In this document: positions 25,167 through 31,732 of the stretch, piece after piece
Numbering within the stretch: the first letter of the stretch is position 1
Layout: each line of letters opens with the position of its first letter
Assembly (NCBI GenBank): GCA_017614315.1
Contig: JAGACA010000006.1
Span: 186,001-250,000 of the forward strand
DNA: 64,000 bases
Direction: 5' to 3'
DNA from: Clostridia bacterium
GTDB lineage: Bacteria > Bacillota > Clostridia > Christensenellales > CAG-138
Notes under the pieces: generated by a model
The model's input: the letters and a program-made list of their open reading frames with translations, nothing else
Databases searched by the model: none
Told to the model about the DNA's origin: nothing
Translations under genes and position numbers: made by a program

Positions 25167-25703
25167 TTAATCCCGAGTGACCGCGCCCATGCCTTTAAGC
25201 TGCATCTTCCTCGTATACATCAGTTCATCGGCTCTTTTGAACACATCGCGGAACGAGCGGTCATTCTCTCTGTCGTACTCCGTCATGCCGAGGGATGCGA
25301 CGACGCTGCCGGTCATGAGGTTTTCTTCGATCCTTGAGTTTATATCCGAAAGTATCTCGTGCCTCGTCTCGTAGTCGTGCCCCTGAAGGAGCACCACGAA
25401 CTCGTCGCCGCCGACGCGGAACACCGGGCTGTGCTTAAAGTATTCGCAGAGCATCGCGCAGGCGGAGCGTATGTATTCGTCGCCGGCCTTATGGCCGAGT
25501 GTGTCGTTTATCTTTTTAAGCCCGTTCACGTCGCATACGATAATGCCGAAATCATCCGCATTGCCGCCGGCGATCGATTCTTCCATCTGGTTTTCCTGAA
25601 CGGCAAAGGCATGCTTGCTCTTAACGCCGGTCAAAGGATCGGTGAACGCGGCTGTGCGCGCTTGGTCGCGCTCGTCGGCCGTTTTCTTTTCCCATTTTCT
25701 CAT
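25167..25703 (-). CDS. Stand-alone GGDEF (diguanylate cyclase) domain protein
   Basis: The 178-residue product is almost only a GGDEF domain. DPLTGVKSKHAF is at the start, CDVNGLKKINDTLGHKAGDEYI in the middle and the intact catalytic loop RVGGDEFVVLL about residue 98. It should make c-di-GMP if folded and active. No RxxD inhibitory site precedes the loop. It is strikingly similar to the GGDEF end of the transporter fusion encoded just upstream, so the two look like duplicates. The start is uncertain: the chosen ATG (25703) has no clear ribosome-binding site, and in-frame ATGs a few codons upstream would add a short hydrophobic piece. Confidence 0.82.
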   Translation of the reverse strand: MRKWEKKTADERDQARTAAFTDPLTGVKSKHAFAVQENQMEESIAGGNADDFGIIVCDVNGLKKINDTLGHKAGDEYIRSACAMLCEYFKHSPVFRVGGDEFVVLLQGHDYETRHEILSDINSRIEENLMTGSVVASLGMTEYDRENDRSFRDVFKRADELMYTRKMQLKGMGAVTRD

Positions 25704-25729
25704 CGATAAGTAATTGATGAGCATTATAT

Positions 25730-25757
25730 ATTTTATCATTTTTTCGTTATAAATCAA
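25730..25757 (-). promoter_or_regulatory. Candidate promoter for the GGDEF-phosphatase pair
   Basis: Minus strand TTGATT (25752-25757), 16-base spacer, TAAAAT (25730-25735), downstream of the terminator at 25772-25798. Confidence 0.5.
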
Positions 25758-25771
25758 TAGAAAACGGCAAA

Positions 25772-25798
25772 TAAAAAAGCCGTTTTTCAAAAACGGCC
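25772..25798 (-). terminator. Intrinsic terminator after the permease-GGDEF gene
   Basis: On the minus strand GCCGTTTTT pairs with AAAAACGGC (25779-25797), followed by a six-T run. It separates the permease fusion from the downstream GGDEF gene. Confidence 0.82.
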
Positions 25799-25832
25799 TA
25801 TGTGGGGGCGCCATATGGACAAGGGAAACATG

Positions 25833-28028
25833 TCATCTCAAGTTATGGCTCGGACGTTTTTCTTTGAGCAAGCTCTTGTTAACGTACATGTTTTTATCCG
25901 CGCGGCGGAAAACGTCGTCGAACTCTTCGTTATTGTTTTTTTCCGCCATGCCCGCGGCGATGACTATGCCGTCGTCCGTCGCTGCGTTCTTCAAAGACGC
26001 CTCGTTGAGCTGCGAAAGCAGGGCTTTGCGGCTCATGTAGTCTTCGCCCTCCAGTATGACGACGAACTCGTCTCCGCCGGTGCGAAAAACGGTTGACTCG
26101 GAAAAGATCGAAGACAGTATGCGGCAGGCCTTGCAGATGTATTCGTCGCCGTAATCGTGCCCGAATCTGTCGTTAACGTATTTAAGATCGTTCACGTCGC
26201 ACACGACCAGACCGTATTTATACCCGGGATCGGAGGCGGCAACGGACGTAAGCCGCTTCTCGTTCGCTATGTACGCCCTGTGGTTGTTCACGCCTGTGAG
26301 CGGATCCTTGTTAGCCATATCGCTGATCTTTTCAAGCTGTTTCTTGTGCCTTTTCTCTTTTTCCTTGATAAGATACAGTATTGCGAACAGTATTATGAAG
26401 GTCAAAGATACGATAACGAAAAGGGTTATCATTCCGGCAATATTCAGTTTGTCTGCCCGGCCTTCGATCTGCTCAAGGAAGCCTTCGTCGGGCGCGTTGG
26501 CGCCGATCAGGGCGTAATGCTCTTTGATCTGGGACATAAGCTCGCCGTGGATCAGCTTGCTGCGCTGGATTATCCATGCGCCGGAGAAGAACGCGATCAT
26601 TATCGAAAAACCTACCCACACGACGGAAGAGCTTCCGAAATTGCCCTTGGTGTCCTTTTTTATCAAGAATGCGAAAAACGCGAACCCGACCAGCGAGAAG
26701 ATAACGAATACGATGAAAGTTTCACGTGCAATGCTGCCGGCTGTGGAGAATACGGGGATGAGATGCGATATCCCGAAAACGAGCGACGCTATGAAGCCGA
26801 GCGCGCCGAATATCTTTGCGGGGAGGCTGTTTTTCCTTGATCCCATGATGAAGGCGCAGACGGAAACGTAGGCGTAAACGATGACGCCGCCTATGTTGTT
26901 CACGTCGACAATGTAGCCTATGGCGGAGCGTCCGAGGAATATGGCGAGGGCGGTGATACCGATCACGAAGAACCTGACGCGCACGGGGATGTCGTTTTTG
27001 TTGACGGGGACGAAAGCTCTCGGGAAAACATCGTCTTCCGCCATGCGCTGGATCAGATTGGATATGGCGTAAATGTTGCCGATTATGGACGTCGCGATAA
27101 TAGCGAAAAGCGCGACGCCGAAAATAACAACGCCGGCGTTCCCGAGATAATATCGGGCAACAAAGAACGGGGGAATGCCCATTATGCCCTCTTCCGCGTT
27201 GTTTGCTATATAGTCGAGCCAGGAAGCGTACATTTCGGGATGAGCCATGACGGAAATCTGGCAGAGCAGGATATAGATAACTGCGGAGACAGTAAGGGAC
27301 GCAAGCAGTATCTTCAAAGTCTTCTTCGTTTTGAACGAAAAGCTGCCGGCGGAATGGGAAATGCTTTCGAATCCGATAAACGCCCAGGGCGTCATTGCGA
27401 GCACAGCGACGATCTGACCGAAGCGGCCTTCTTCGGAAACGAAGCTCATACTGGCCCAGTCGATATCGTTCTGCTTTACAAGCGTGAATACCGAAACGAA
27501 AACTATGGCCGCAACGAATATTAACACCAGGCCGAAAGTGACGGACGTGGTGATCCTCTTATTGAAAAAAGTAAGACCGCCGATCAATATAAGCACGCCG
27601 GCGCACAGCAAAACCTCGCCGATATAAACGTCGTAGCCCGAAATGGAATATAGTCTTCCGAACTGGAATATCCCGCCGAAAAGGTACCTTGAAAACAGGG
27701 CGACGGAAGTAACGTTCGCCCAAAGTATGCCGGTATATACGATGATGAGGAACCAGGATGCGAGGAACGCGTGATCTCCGTTAAGCGTGTGCTTGACGAA
27801 GGAATAGATACCGCCGGAATCGGGCGTCTGGTTTATCATGAAATGGTAGTTGTACGCGATGATAAACATCAGGAGCGCGCCGAGAGCTATCCCGATGATA
27901 CTGCCGAGAAGCCCCGCTTTGGACAGATAATTGCTCCCGGTCACAACAAAAGAGCCCCATCCTATGCTGGTTCCGACCGATAAGGCAAAAGCTCCCAATA
28001 TGCCTATGCTCTTTTTCCTGCTATCCAT
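25833..28028 (-). CDS. APC-family amino-acid permease fused to a GGDEF domain
   Basis: The 731-residue protein joins two recognisable modules in one open frame. Residues about 1-460 are an APC-superfamily permease: GAFALSVGTSIGWGSFVVTG is the substrate-binding unwound first helix, and at least twelve hydrophobic segments follow. Further membrane helices and an outer loop (about 460-550) lead into KEKEKRHKKQLEKI, a coiled-coil-like linker. A GGDEF domain occupies about 570-715, with DPLTGVN at 573 and RTGGDEFVVIL near 650. It has no RxxD inhibitory site and no EAL domain. The layout suggests a transporter-like sensor ('transceptor') setting c-di-GMP from an external amino acid. That function is inference; the fusion is visible. 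Confidence 0.88.
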   Translation of the reverse strand: MDSRKKSIGILGAFALSVGTSIGWGSFVVTGSNYLSKAGLLGSIIGIALGALLMFIIAYNYHFMINQTPDSGGIYSFVKHTLNGDHAFLASWFLIIVYTGILWANVTSVALFSRYLFGGIFQFGRLYSISGYDVYIGEVLLCAGVLILIGGLTFFNKRITTSVTFGLVLIFVAAIVFVSVFTLVKQNDIDWASMSFVSEEGRFGQIVAVLAMTPWAFIGFESISHSAGSFSFKTKKTLKILLASLTVSAVIYILLCQISVMAHPEMYASWLDYIANNAEEGIMGIPPFFVARYYLGNAGVVIFGVALFAIIATSIIGNIYAISNLIQRMAEDDVFPRAFVPVNKNDIPVRVRFFVIGITALAIFLGRSAIGYIVDVNNIGGVIVYAYVSVCAFIMGSRKNSLPAKIFGALGFIASLVFGISHLIPVFSTAGSIARETFIVFVIFSLVGFAFFAFLIKKDTKGNFGSSSVVWVGFSIMIAFFSGAWIIQRSKLIHGELMSQIKEHYALIGANAPDEGFLEQIEGRADKLNIAGMITLFVIVSLTFIILFAILYLIKEKEKRHKKQLEKISDMANKDPLTGVNNHRAYIANEKRLTSVAASDPGYKYGLVVCDVNDLKYVNDRFGHDYGDEYICKACRILSSIFSESTVFRTGGDEFVVILEGEDYMSRKALLSQLNEASLKNAATDDGIVIAAGMAEKNNNEEFDDVFRRADKNMYVNKSLLKEKRPSHNLR

Positions 28029-28115
28029 ACTATGACCTCGACGGCGGCTATGCCGCTAAAAGACGTCCTCGGGATCGCCCGCGGAGATCGATCCCGCGCA
28101 AAGAATAATACATAT
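28029..28115 (-). promoter_or_regulatory. Hairpin-rich 5' leader of the permease-GGDEF gene
   Basis: The leader of about 85 bases can form two hairpins on the minus strand. GGGATCG pairs with CGATCCC around 11 bases, and GCGGCATAGCCGC lies just before the weak ribosome-binding site (GAGGT, six bases from the ATG). It has no T run, so translational rather than transcriptional control would be the simplest use. I recognise no known riboswitch. Confidence 0.35.
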
Positions 28116-28120
28116 TATGT

Positions 28121-28149
28121 TTTATACCACATTTCCGTTTGTTTTTCAA
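28121..28149 (-). promoter_or_regulatory. Promoter for the permease-GGDEF gene
   Basis: Minus strand TTGAAA (28144-28149), 17-base spacer, TATAAA (28121-28126) with a TGg extension. Confidence 0.72.
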
Positions 28150-28203
28150 CCGATAATATTTCGATAAATAAAAAACTCAAAACAGAAGGGGGAGGAAGAC
28201 GAT

Positions 28204-28236
28204 AAAAAAAGACCGTCCGAGCGGAAGCCCGCGGTC
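28204..28236 (-). terminator. Intrinsic terminator after the GNAT gene
   Basis: On the minus strand GACCG...CGGTC (28211-28236) with an inner GC-rich part is followed by seven T (28204-28210). Confidence 0.72.
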
Positions 28237-28242
28237 ATTTTC

Positions 28243-28791
28243 TCAGAAGTATTTCACATATAAACGATCCGTTCCGCCGCCGTAGTTGACTATATCCTTA
28301 AGATATGTATATCCATAATGCTCATACAGTCCGACAAACTCGGAAGGGATATAGCTTTTGTCGAATCCGTTCTCTTTCAGATAATTGTTTGCAAATCCGA
28401 TCAGGTCTCTGCTGATCTTCCGCCCGCGGTATTCCTCCGAAACGAAAATGCTCGATACCCAGGGGTATACGTCCGGCAGCGGATAATAATCCGTTTTTGC
28501 CGCCGACGCCATACCGACGATCCTGCCGTCGATTATCGCAGCGAACATCGTTTCCCAATCCGTAAAACTCCAGGATCGGATATTATCGGCGATATGATCC
28601 TTGACTTCGTCCCAGGAAAAGCTTTCCACATATTCGAGGAGCATATCCGCAAGCTCAGTGCCCTTATCGACTTTACAAATCAACGCATACGCCTCCTGTC
28701 CTTTGTCCCGATCTATTATTCCCGTAGGGCAATCAAGCCAAAACACACATGCCGACAGCTCGATAAACGGGAATTTGCAGAAGCGGATCAC
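28243..28791 (-). CDS. GNAT family N-acetyltransferase
   Basis: The C-terminal two thirds carry a GNAT fold. FAAIIDGRIVGMASA forms the central strands, WVSSIFVSEEYRGRKISRDLI is the acetyl-CoA-binding motif A (RGRKIS for the usual RGxGxG/A), and GLYEHYGYTYL is the late helix-strand. The substrate is unknown. The N terminus is doubtful: the frame opens at a GTG (28791) immediately after an in-frame TGA, with no ribosome-binding site. The first 45 residues do not look like the family, so the true start may be further in or the 5' end may be damaged. Confidence 0.7.
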   Translation of the reverse strand: MIRFCKFPFIELSACVFWLDCPTGIIDRDKGQEAYALICKVDKGTELADMLLEYVESFSWDEVKDHIADNIRSWSFTDWETMFAAIIDGRIVGMASAAKTDYYPLPDVYPWVSSIFVSEEYRGRKISRDLIGFANNYLKENGFDKSYIPSEFVGLYEHYGYTYLKDIVNYGGGTDRLYVKYF

Positions 28792-28845
28792 ATTTCATTA
28801 AGGCAATACTGCAGAAGATTCTGATGCCGGTGATGACATTCGCCA

Positions 28846-29208
28846 TTAGACAGGAGTTCCGACTTCGATCAAATTCCCGTCCGGATCATAGAATCTGACA
28901 ACTCGCTGCCCCCAGCTGTGTGTCATAAGCCGATTTACAAACTCGGTTTCCGGATACAGCTGTTGAAGCTTCTCAACGAAAGCTTCTATACAAGTCTCTT
29001 CAAAATACAGTTCTGTACTGTTGCTTCTTGGAGTTATGCTCTTTCCTAAAAACTTTTCCCAATATTCGGACTCCTGCAGGTACAAACCTCCTGTCAATTC
29101 CATATTTCCGTCGTTATCCTGCAGAAGTTGAAATCCAAACACGTCATGATAGAATTTTAGAGCGCGGTCGCAGTCTTTAACAACAAGAAGCGTACCTTTG
29201 TATTTCAT
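28846..29208 (-). CDS. VOC (glyoxalase/bleomycin-resistance) family protein
   Basis: A 120-residue protein with the two beta-alpha-beta-beta-beta repeats of the vicinal oxygen chelate fold. KGTLLVVKDCDRALKFYHDVFGF starts the first half and VVRFYDPDGNLIEVGTP ends the second, including the metal-ligand-type glutamate. The substrate cannot be told. GGAGG lies seven bases before the ATG and a promoter is upstream. The coding region is visibly richer in A+T than its neighbours, and it stands alone between a GNAT gene and a tRNA, so recent acquisition is possible. Confidence 0.85.
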   Translation of the reverse strand: MKYKGTLLVVKDCDRALKFYHDVFGFQLLQDNDGNMELTGGLYLQESEYWEKFLGKSITPRSNSTELYFEETCIEAFVEKLQQLYPETEFVNRLMTHSWGQRVVRFYDPDGNLIEVGTPV

Positions 29209-29241
29209 GCTCGCCTCCGTAAACTTCGATTAATCGATCCG

Positions 29242-29271
29242 ATTATACCACAGATAAACATTTTGATGCAA
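29242..29271 (-). promoter_or_regulatory. Promoter for the VOC-family gene
   Basis: Minus strand TTGCAT (29266-29271), 18-base spacer, TATAAT (29242-29247) with a TGg extended -10. Confidence 0.6.
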
Positions 29272-29274
29272 CAA

Positions 29275-29498
29275 AAACCCCTTTTGTCCTGGAAGATAAA
29301 AGAGGTTTCTTTGATGATGCATTTGTGAAATCGCGGTTTACGCCGCGGTGAAATCCTCGGACTTGCGTCCTCGGGTGTAATCGTTCGCTGCGATCACGGT
29401 GAAATCAAATCCACCCATCAGCCGTCGAGGCTGATTTCACCTGCGAAGCAGATTTCACCACGAAGAGATTTCGCCAACCCGAAGGGTGGATTTAGTTG
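29275..29498. repeat. Multi-hairpin repeat element next to tRNA-Asn
   Basis: This 220-base stretch has no coding capacity but is highly ordered. The octamer GTGAAATC occurs at 29325, 29348 and 29399, with a one-base variant GTGTAATC at 29375. Its inverse GATTTCAC occurs at 29433 and 29451, with variant GATTTCGC at 29467. Between copies are small palindromes such as GGACTTGCGTCC, ATCAGCCgtcgaGGCTGAT and CTGCGAAGCAG. AAATCCACCC (29407-29416) is mirrored by GGGTGGATTT (29484-29493). An imperfect CTTTT/AAAAG hairpin opens the element. It resembles a palindromic repeat or MITE-like element, but I cannot assign a family. Confidence 0.65.
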
Positions 29499-29530
29499 AA
29501 AACAGCACTTGCTTTCACAAGTGCTGTTTT
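29499..29530 (-). terminator. Intrinsic terminator after tRNA-Asn
   Basis: A perfect 13-bp inverted repeat, AAAACAGCACTTG (29499-29511) against CAAGTGCTGTTTT (29518-29530), loop CTTTCA. It begins two bases after the encoded CCA and ends in TTTT on the minus strand. It may also be the end hairpin of the adjacent repeat element. Confidence 0.85.
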
Positions 29531-29531
29531 C

Positions 29532-29607
29532 TGGCTCCCCCTGTTGGACTCGAACCAACGACACTGCGGTTAACAGCCGCATGCTCTACCGACTGAGCTA
29601 AGGAGGA
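29532..29607 (-). tRNA. tRNA-Asn (GTT)
   Basis: A full cloverleaf on the minus strand. The acceptor stem TCCTCCT/AGGGGGA has one G-U pair, and the D-arm GCTCAGTCGGTAGAGC is standard. The anticodon stem-loop TGCGG-CTGTTAA-CCGCA has anticodon GTT, and the T-arm is GTTGG-TTCGAGT-CCAAC. Discriminator G and the CCA end are encoded (29532-29535). A promoter lies 23 bases upstream and a strong terminator follows. It is the only tRNA in the window. Confidence 0.97.
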
Positions 29608-29629
29608 ATATTCGATTCCGACGAAAGCT

Positions 29630-29658
29630 ATTATACGACAGAGGCTTTGAAATTGCAA
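29630..29658 (-). promoter_or_regulatory. Promoter for tRNA-Asn
   Basis: Minus strand TTGCAA (29653-29658), 17-base spacer, TATAAT (29630-29635). Confidence 0.7.
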
Positions 29659-29723
29659 GCCTTAAAATAAATATATTGTTGCCTTTTTCCTTTATTCTCC
29701 GACGTTATATTTTTATCACGATA

Positions 29724-29752
29724 TTGCATATTTATGCATTCGGGGCTATAAT
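29724..29752 (+). promoter_or_regulatory. Promoter for the CDF transporter gene
   Basis: TTGCAT (29724-29729), 17-base spacer, TATAAT (29747-29752). Confidence 0.7.
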
Positions 29753-29772
29753 ACATTGACCGGAGGGAATGT

Positions 29773-30942
29773 ATGATCACTCTATTATCAAAGCTTTTCA
29801 TAAAGGATCGCAAAAACTATACCGATCCGGGTGTGCGCAGGCAGTACGGCGTGCTCTGCGGCGGACTGGGTATATTTTTGAACATTGTCCTGTTCGTCGG
29901 CAAGTTTATAGCCGGCTCGCTCGCGGCGTCCGTAGCCATCACGGCTGACGCGTTTAACAACCTGTCCGACGCGGGCAGCTCGATCGTATCGCTTATCGGG
30001 TTCAAGCTTTCGGGGCAGAAGCCCGATCCGCAGCATCCTTACGGGCACGGCAGGCTCGAGTACATCTCCGGACTCATCGTATCGATGGTCATAATCGTGA
30101 TGGGCTTCGAGCTTATGAAGTCCTCCTTCGAAAAGATAATCCACCCCGAGGATACAACATTCTCATGGGTCAGCATAGGCATCCTCGTCGCGTCGATATT
30201 GGTCAAGCTCTATATGTTCATCTATAACAGGCTTACGGCTAAGAAGATCTCGTCCGTAGCCATGAAGGCGACCTCGGTCGACTCGCTCACCGACTGTATC
30301 GCGACCTTCGCCGCGCTCATCGCCATGTTCGCTGGCAAGCTTTTCGACCTTAAGATCGACGGCTGGTGCGGCATGGTCGTATCGCTGTTCGTTCTTTACT
30401 CCGGCCTTTCTTCCGCGAAGGAGACCATCAGCCCGCTCCTCGGTCAGCCTCCCGAAAAGGAGCTCGTTGACGAGATAGAAAAGACCGTTATGGCGCACGG
30501 GGAGATAATCGGTATACACGATCTCGTCGTTCATGATTACGGCCCGGGACGCCTGATGATGTCGCTGCACGCCGAGGTGCCGTCCGACGGCGATATACTC
30601 GAGATCCACGATATAATCGACAATATCGAAAAGGAGCTGAACGCTAAATTCGGCTGCGAGGCGGTCGTGCATATGGATCCCGTAATGACCGACGACGATG
30701 AAACGAACGATTTGAAGAAGCGGGTATCGGCGATAATAGGGGAGATCGACAAGGAGCTCAAGATGCACGATTTCAGGATCGTATCCGGATCGACCCATAC
30801 GAACGTACTGTTCGACGTGGTGGTGCCTTTCAAGTTCAGAATGAACGACAAGGAGCTCGTCGAAACGATAGAAAACAAGCTGAACGAGAACGCGGAAAAG
30901 AAGTATTACGCTGTCGTCAATATCGACAGATCGTACGTGTAA
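29773..30942 (+). CDS. Cation diffusion facilitator (CDF) family transporter
   Basis: The 389-residue protein exports divalent metal ions (Zn, Mn, Fe or Co) by proton antiport. The metal-site helix has ADAFNNLSDAGSS, the next helices carry KPDPQHPYGHGRLEYIS, and DSLTDCIATFAAL holds the second aspartate pair. A cytoplasmic ferredoxin-like domain follows the six membrane segments (from about residue 215). About 90 further residues form a second, less typical C-terminal domain ending KKYYAVVNIDRSYV. GGAGGG precedes the ATG. It is a single + strand gene between minus-strand blocks. Confidence 0.93.
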   Translation: MITLLSKLFIKDRKNYTDPGVRRQYGVLCGGLGIFLNIVLFVGKFIAGSLAASVAITADAFNNLSDAGSSIVSLIGFKLSGQKPDPQHPYGHGRLEYISGLIVSMVIIVMGFELMKSSFEKIIHPEDTTFSWVSIGILVASILVKLYMFIYNRLTAKKISSVAMKATSVDSLTDCIATFAALIAMFAGKLFDLKIDGWCGMVVSLFVLYSGLSSAKETISPLLGQPPEKELVDEIEKTVMAHGEIIGIHDLVVHDYGPGRLMMSLHAEVPSDGDILEIHDIIDNIEKELNAKFGCEAVVHMDPVMTDDDETNDLKKRVSAIIGEIDKELKMHDFRIVSGSTHTNVLFDVVVPFKFRMNDKELVETIENKLNENAEKKYYAVVNIDRSYV

Positions 30943-30947
30943 AAGAA

Positions 30948-31128
30948 ATCCCCGGCCGATAATGGTGCATTCACTTAAGGAGACGCTGGTTTTCGGCCTT
31001 TTATATGACCAAGAAACAAAACGATCCGGGGATACACGAATATCCCCGGATATCTATTTGCTTTGAGGCTGAAAACCGACTGCGTCTCAAAAGATCCCTT
31101 TTGAGGCCGTATATCCTTAATTGAATGC
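30948..31128 (+). ncRNA. Candidate structured RNA (identity unknown)
   Basis: Nested complementary segments fold this non-coding stretch. P1: 30967-30981 pairs with 31114-31128, 14 of 15 positions. P2a: GACGC (30982-30986) with GCGTC (31082-31086). P2b: 30988-30998 with 31067-31077, 11 pairs with one G-U. P3: 31024-31034 with 31041-31051, 11 perfect pairs. P4: CAAAAG/CTTTTG (31088-31103) sits on the 3' side. Between P2b and P3 lies a 25/15-base internal bubble. ATCCCCGG at 30948 repeats the 3' arm of P3 and could compete for its partner. A rod with a large bubble recalls 6S RNA in outline only. No good promoter was found directly upstream. Confidence 0.4.
31011..31051 (-). terminator. Possible terminator of the ornithine operon
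   Basis: Read on the minus strand, the 11-bp perfect hairpin 31024-31051 is followed by CGTTTTGTTTCTT. It lies about 100 bases past the udg stop and could end the long minus-strand operon. Confidence 0.45.
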
Positions 31129-31151
31129 GCCCAAGGACGGGGGCTTTTTTT
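31127..31151 (+). terminator. Intrinsic terminator (+ strand)
   Basis: GCCC (31129-31132) pairs with GGGC (31141-31144), flanked by further G-C options, then seven T. It would end transcripts coming from the CDF gene or the candidate RNA. The T run overlaps the udg stop region. Confidence 0.6.
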
Positions 31152-31731
31152 ATACCTCTTCGCCGTTTTTGATCCTTTCAAGAAGCTTTCTTGCGGAGCA
31201 TAGGTCGTAAACGAAATCGTTCGTGTACTCCTGCCGCCTCAGAAGCGCGGCGGGATGGTACGTCGGGATCACATAAAACAGACCTTTCTTCTTGACCTGC
31301 CCGCGCTGCTTCGAGATCTGTATGTCGTTGTCGTATACGTATTTCGCGGCGATCCTGCCGAGGCACACGATCACCTTGGGGCGCACGAGCGCGATCTGCG
31401 CACGAAGGTAGGGGAGACAGGCCTCAGCTTCGTCGGGGAAAGGGTCGCGGTTCTGCGGCGGACGGCATTTAACTATGTTGCAGATATACACGTCCTCTCG
31501 TTTTAATCCCGCTTCCTCCAAAAGTATGTTGAACAGCCTGCCCGCGGCGCCGACGAACGGGACGCCCTGTTCGTCCTCCTCGCGTCCGGGACCCTCGCCG
31601 ATGAACATTATCTCGGCGTTGGGCGGTCCGTCGGAAACGACAACGTTCGTCCTTTGCTCGCACAGCCTGCATTTCAAGCAGCCGGAAAGCTCATTATACA
31701 GCGTGTTCCAATCGAATCTGAGTATCGGCAT
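31150..31731 (-). CDS. Type 4 (iron-sulfur) uracil-DNA glycosylase
   Basis: The 193-residue enzyme removes uracil from DNA. It has the family 4 pattern: CLKCRLCEQR with cluster cysteines, MFIGEGPGREEDEQGVPFVG (the water-activating loop), a second cysteine pair region ICNIVKCRPPQNRDP, and the C-terminal PTYHPAALLR. The four-cysteine 4Fe-4S cluster is characteristic. I start it at MPILRFDW (31731), one base after the alr stop; a longer frame runs back inside alr without a ribosome-binding site. It is the last gene of the minus-strand operon and has no evident link to ornithine breakdown. Confidence 0.93.
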   Translation of the reverse strand: MPILRFDWNTLYNELSGCLKCRLCEQRTNVVVSDGPPNAEIMFIGEGPGREEDEQGVPFVGAAGRLFNILLEEAGLKREDVYICNIVKCRPPQNRDPFPDEAEACLPYLRAQIALVRPKVIVCLGRIAAKYVYDNDIQISKQRGQVKKKGLFYVIPTYHPAALLRRQEYTNDFVYDLCSARKLLERIKNGEEV

Positions 31732-31732
31732 A

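Noticed and set aside
29325-29474. CRISPR array
   Set aside because: Repeats are only 8 bases, occur in both orientations, and the intervening pieces are palindromes rather than unique spacers.
30967-31128. Calling the structured region 6S RNA
   Set aside because: Only the outline agrees; no sequence signature could be confirmed by eye, so it is left as an unidentified candidate.
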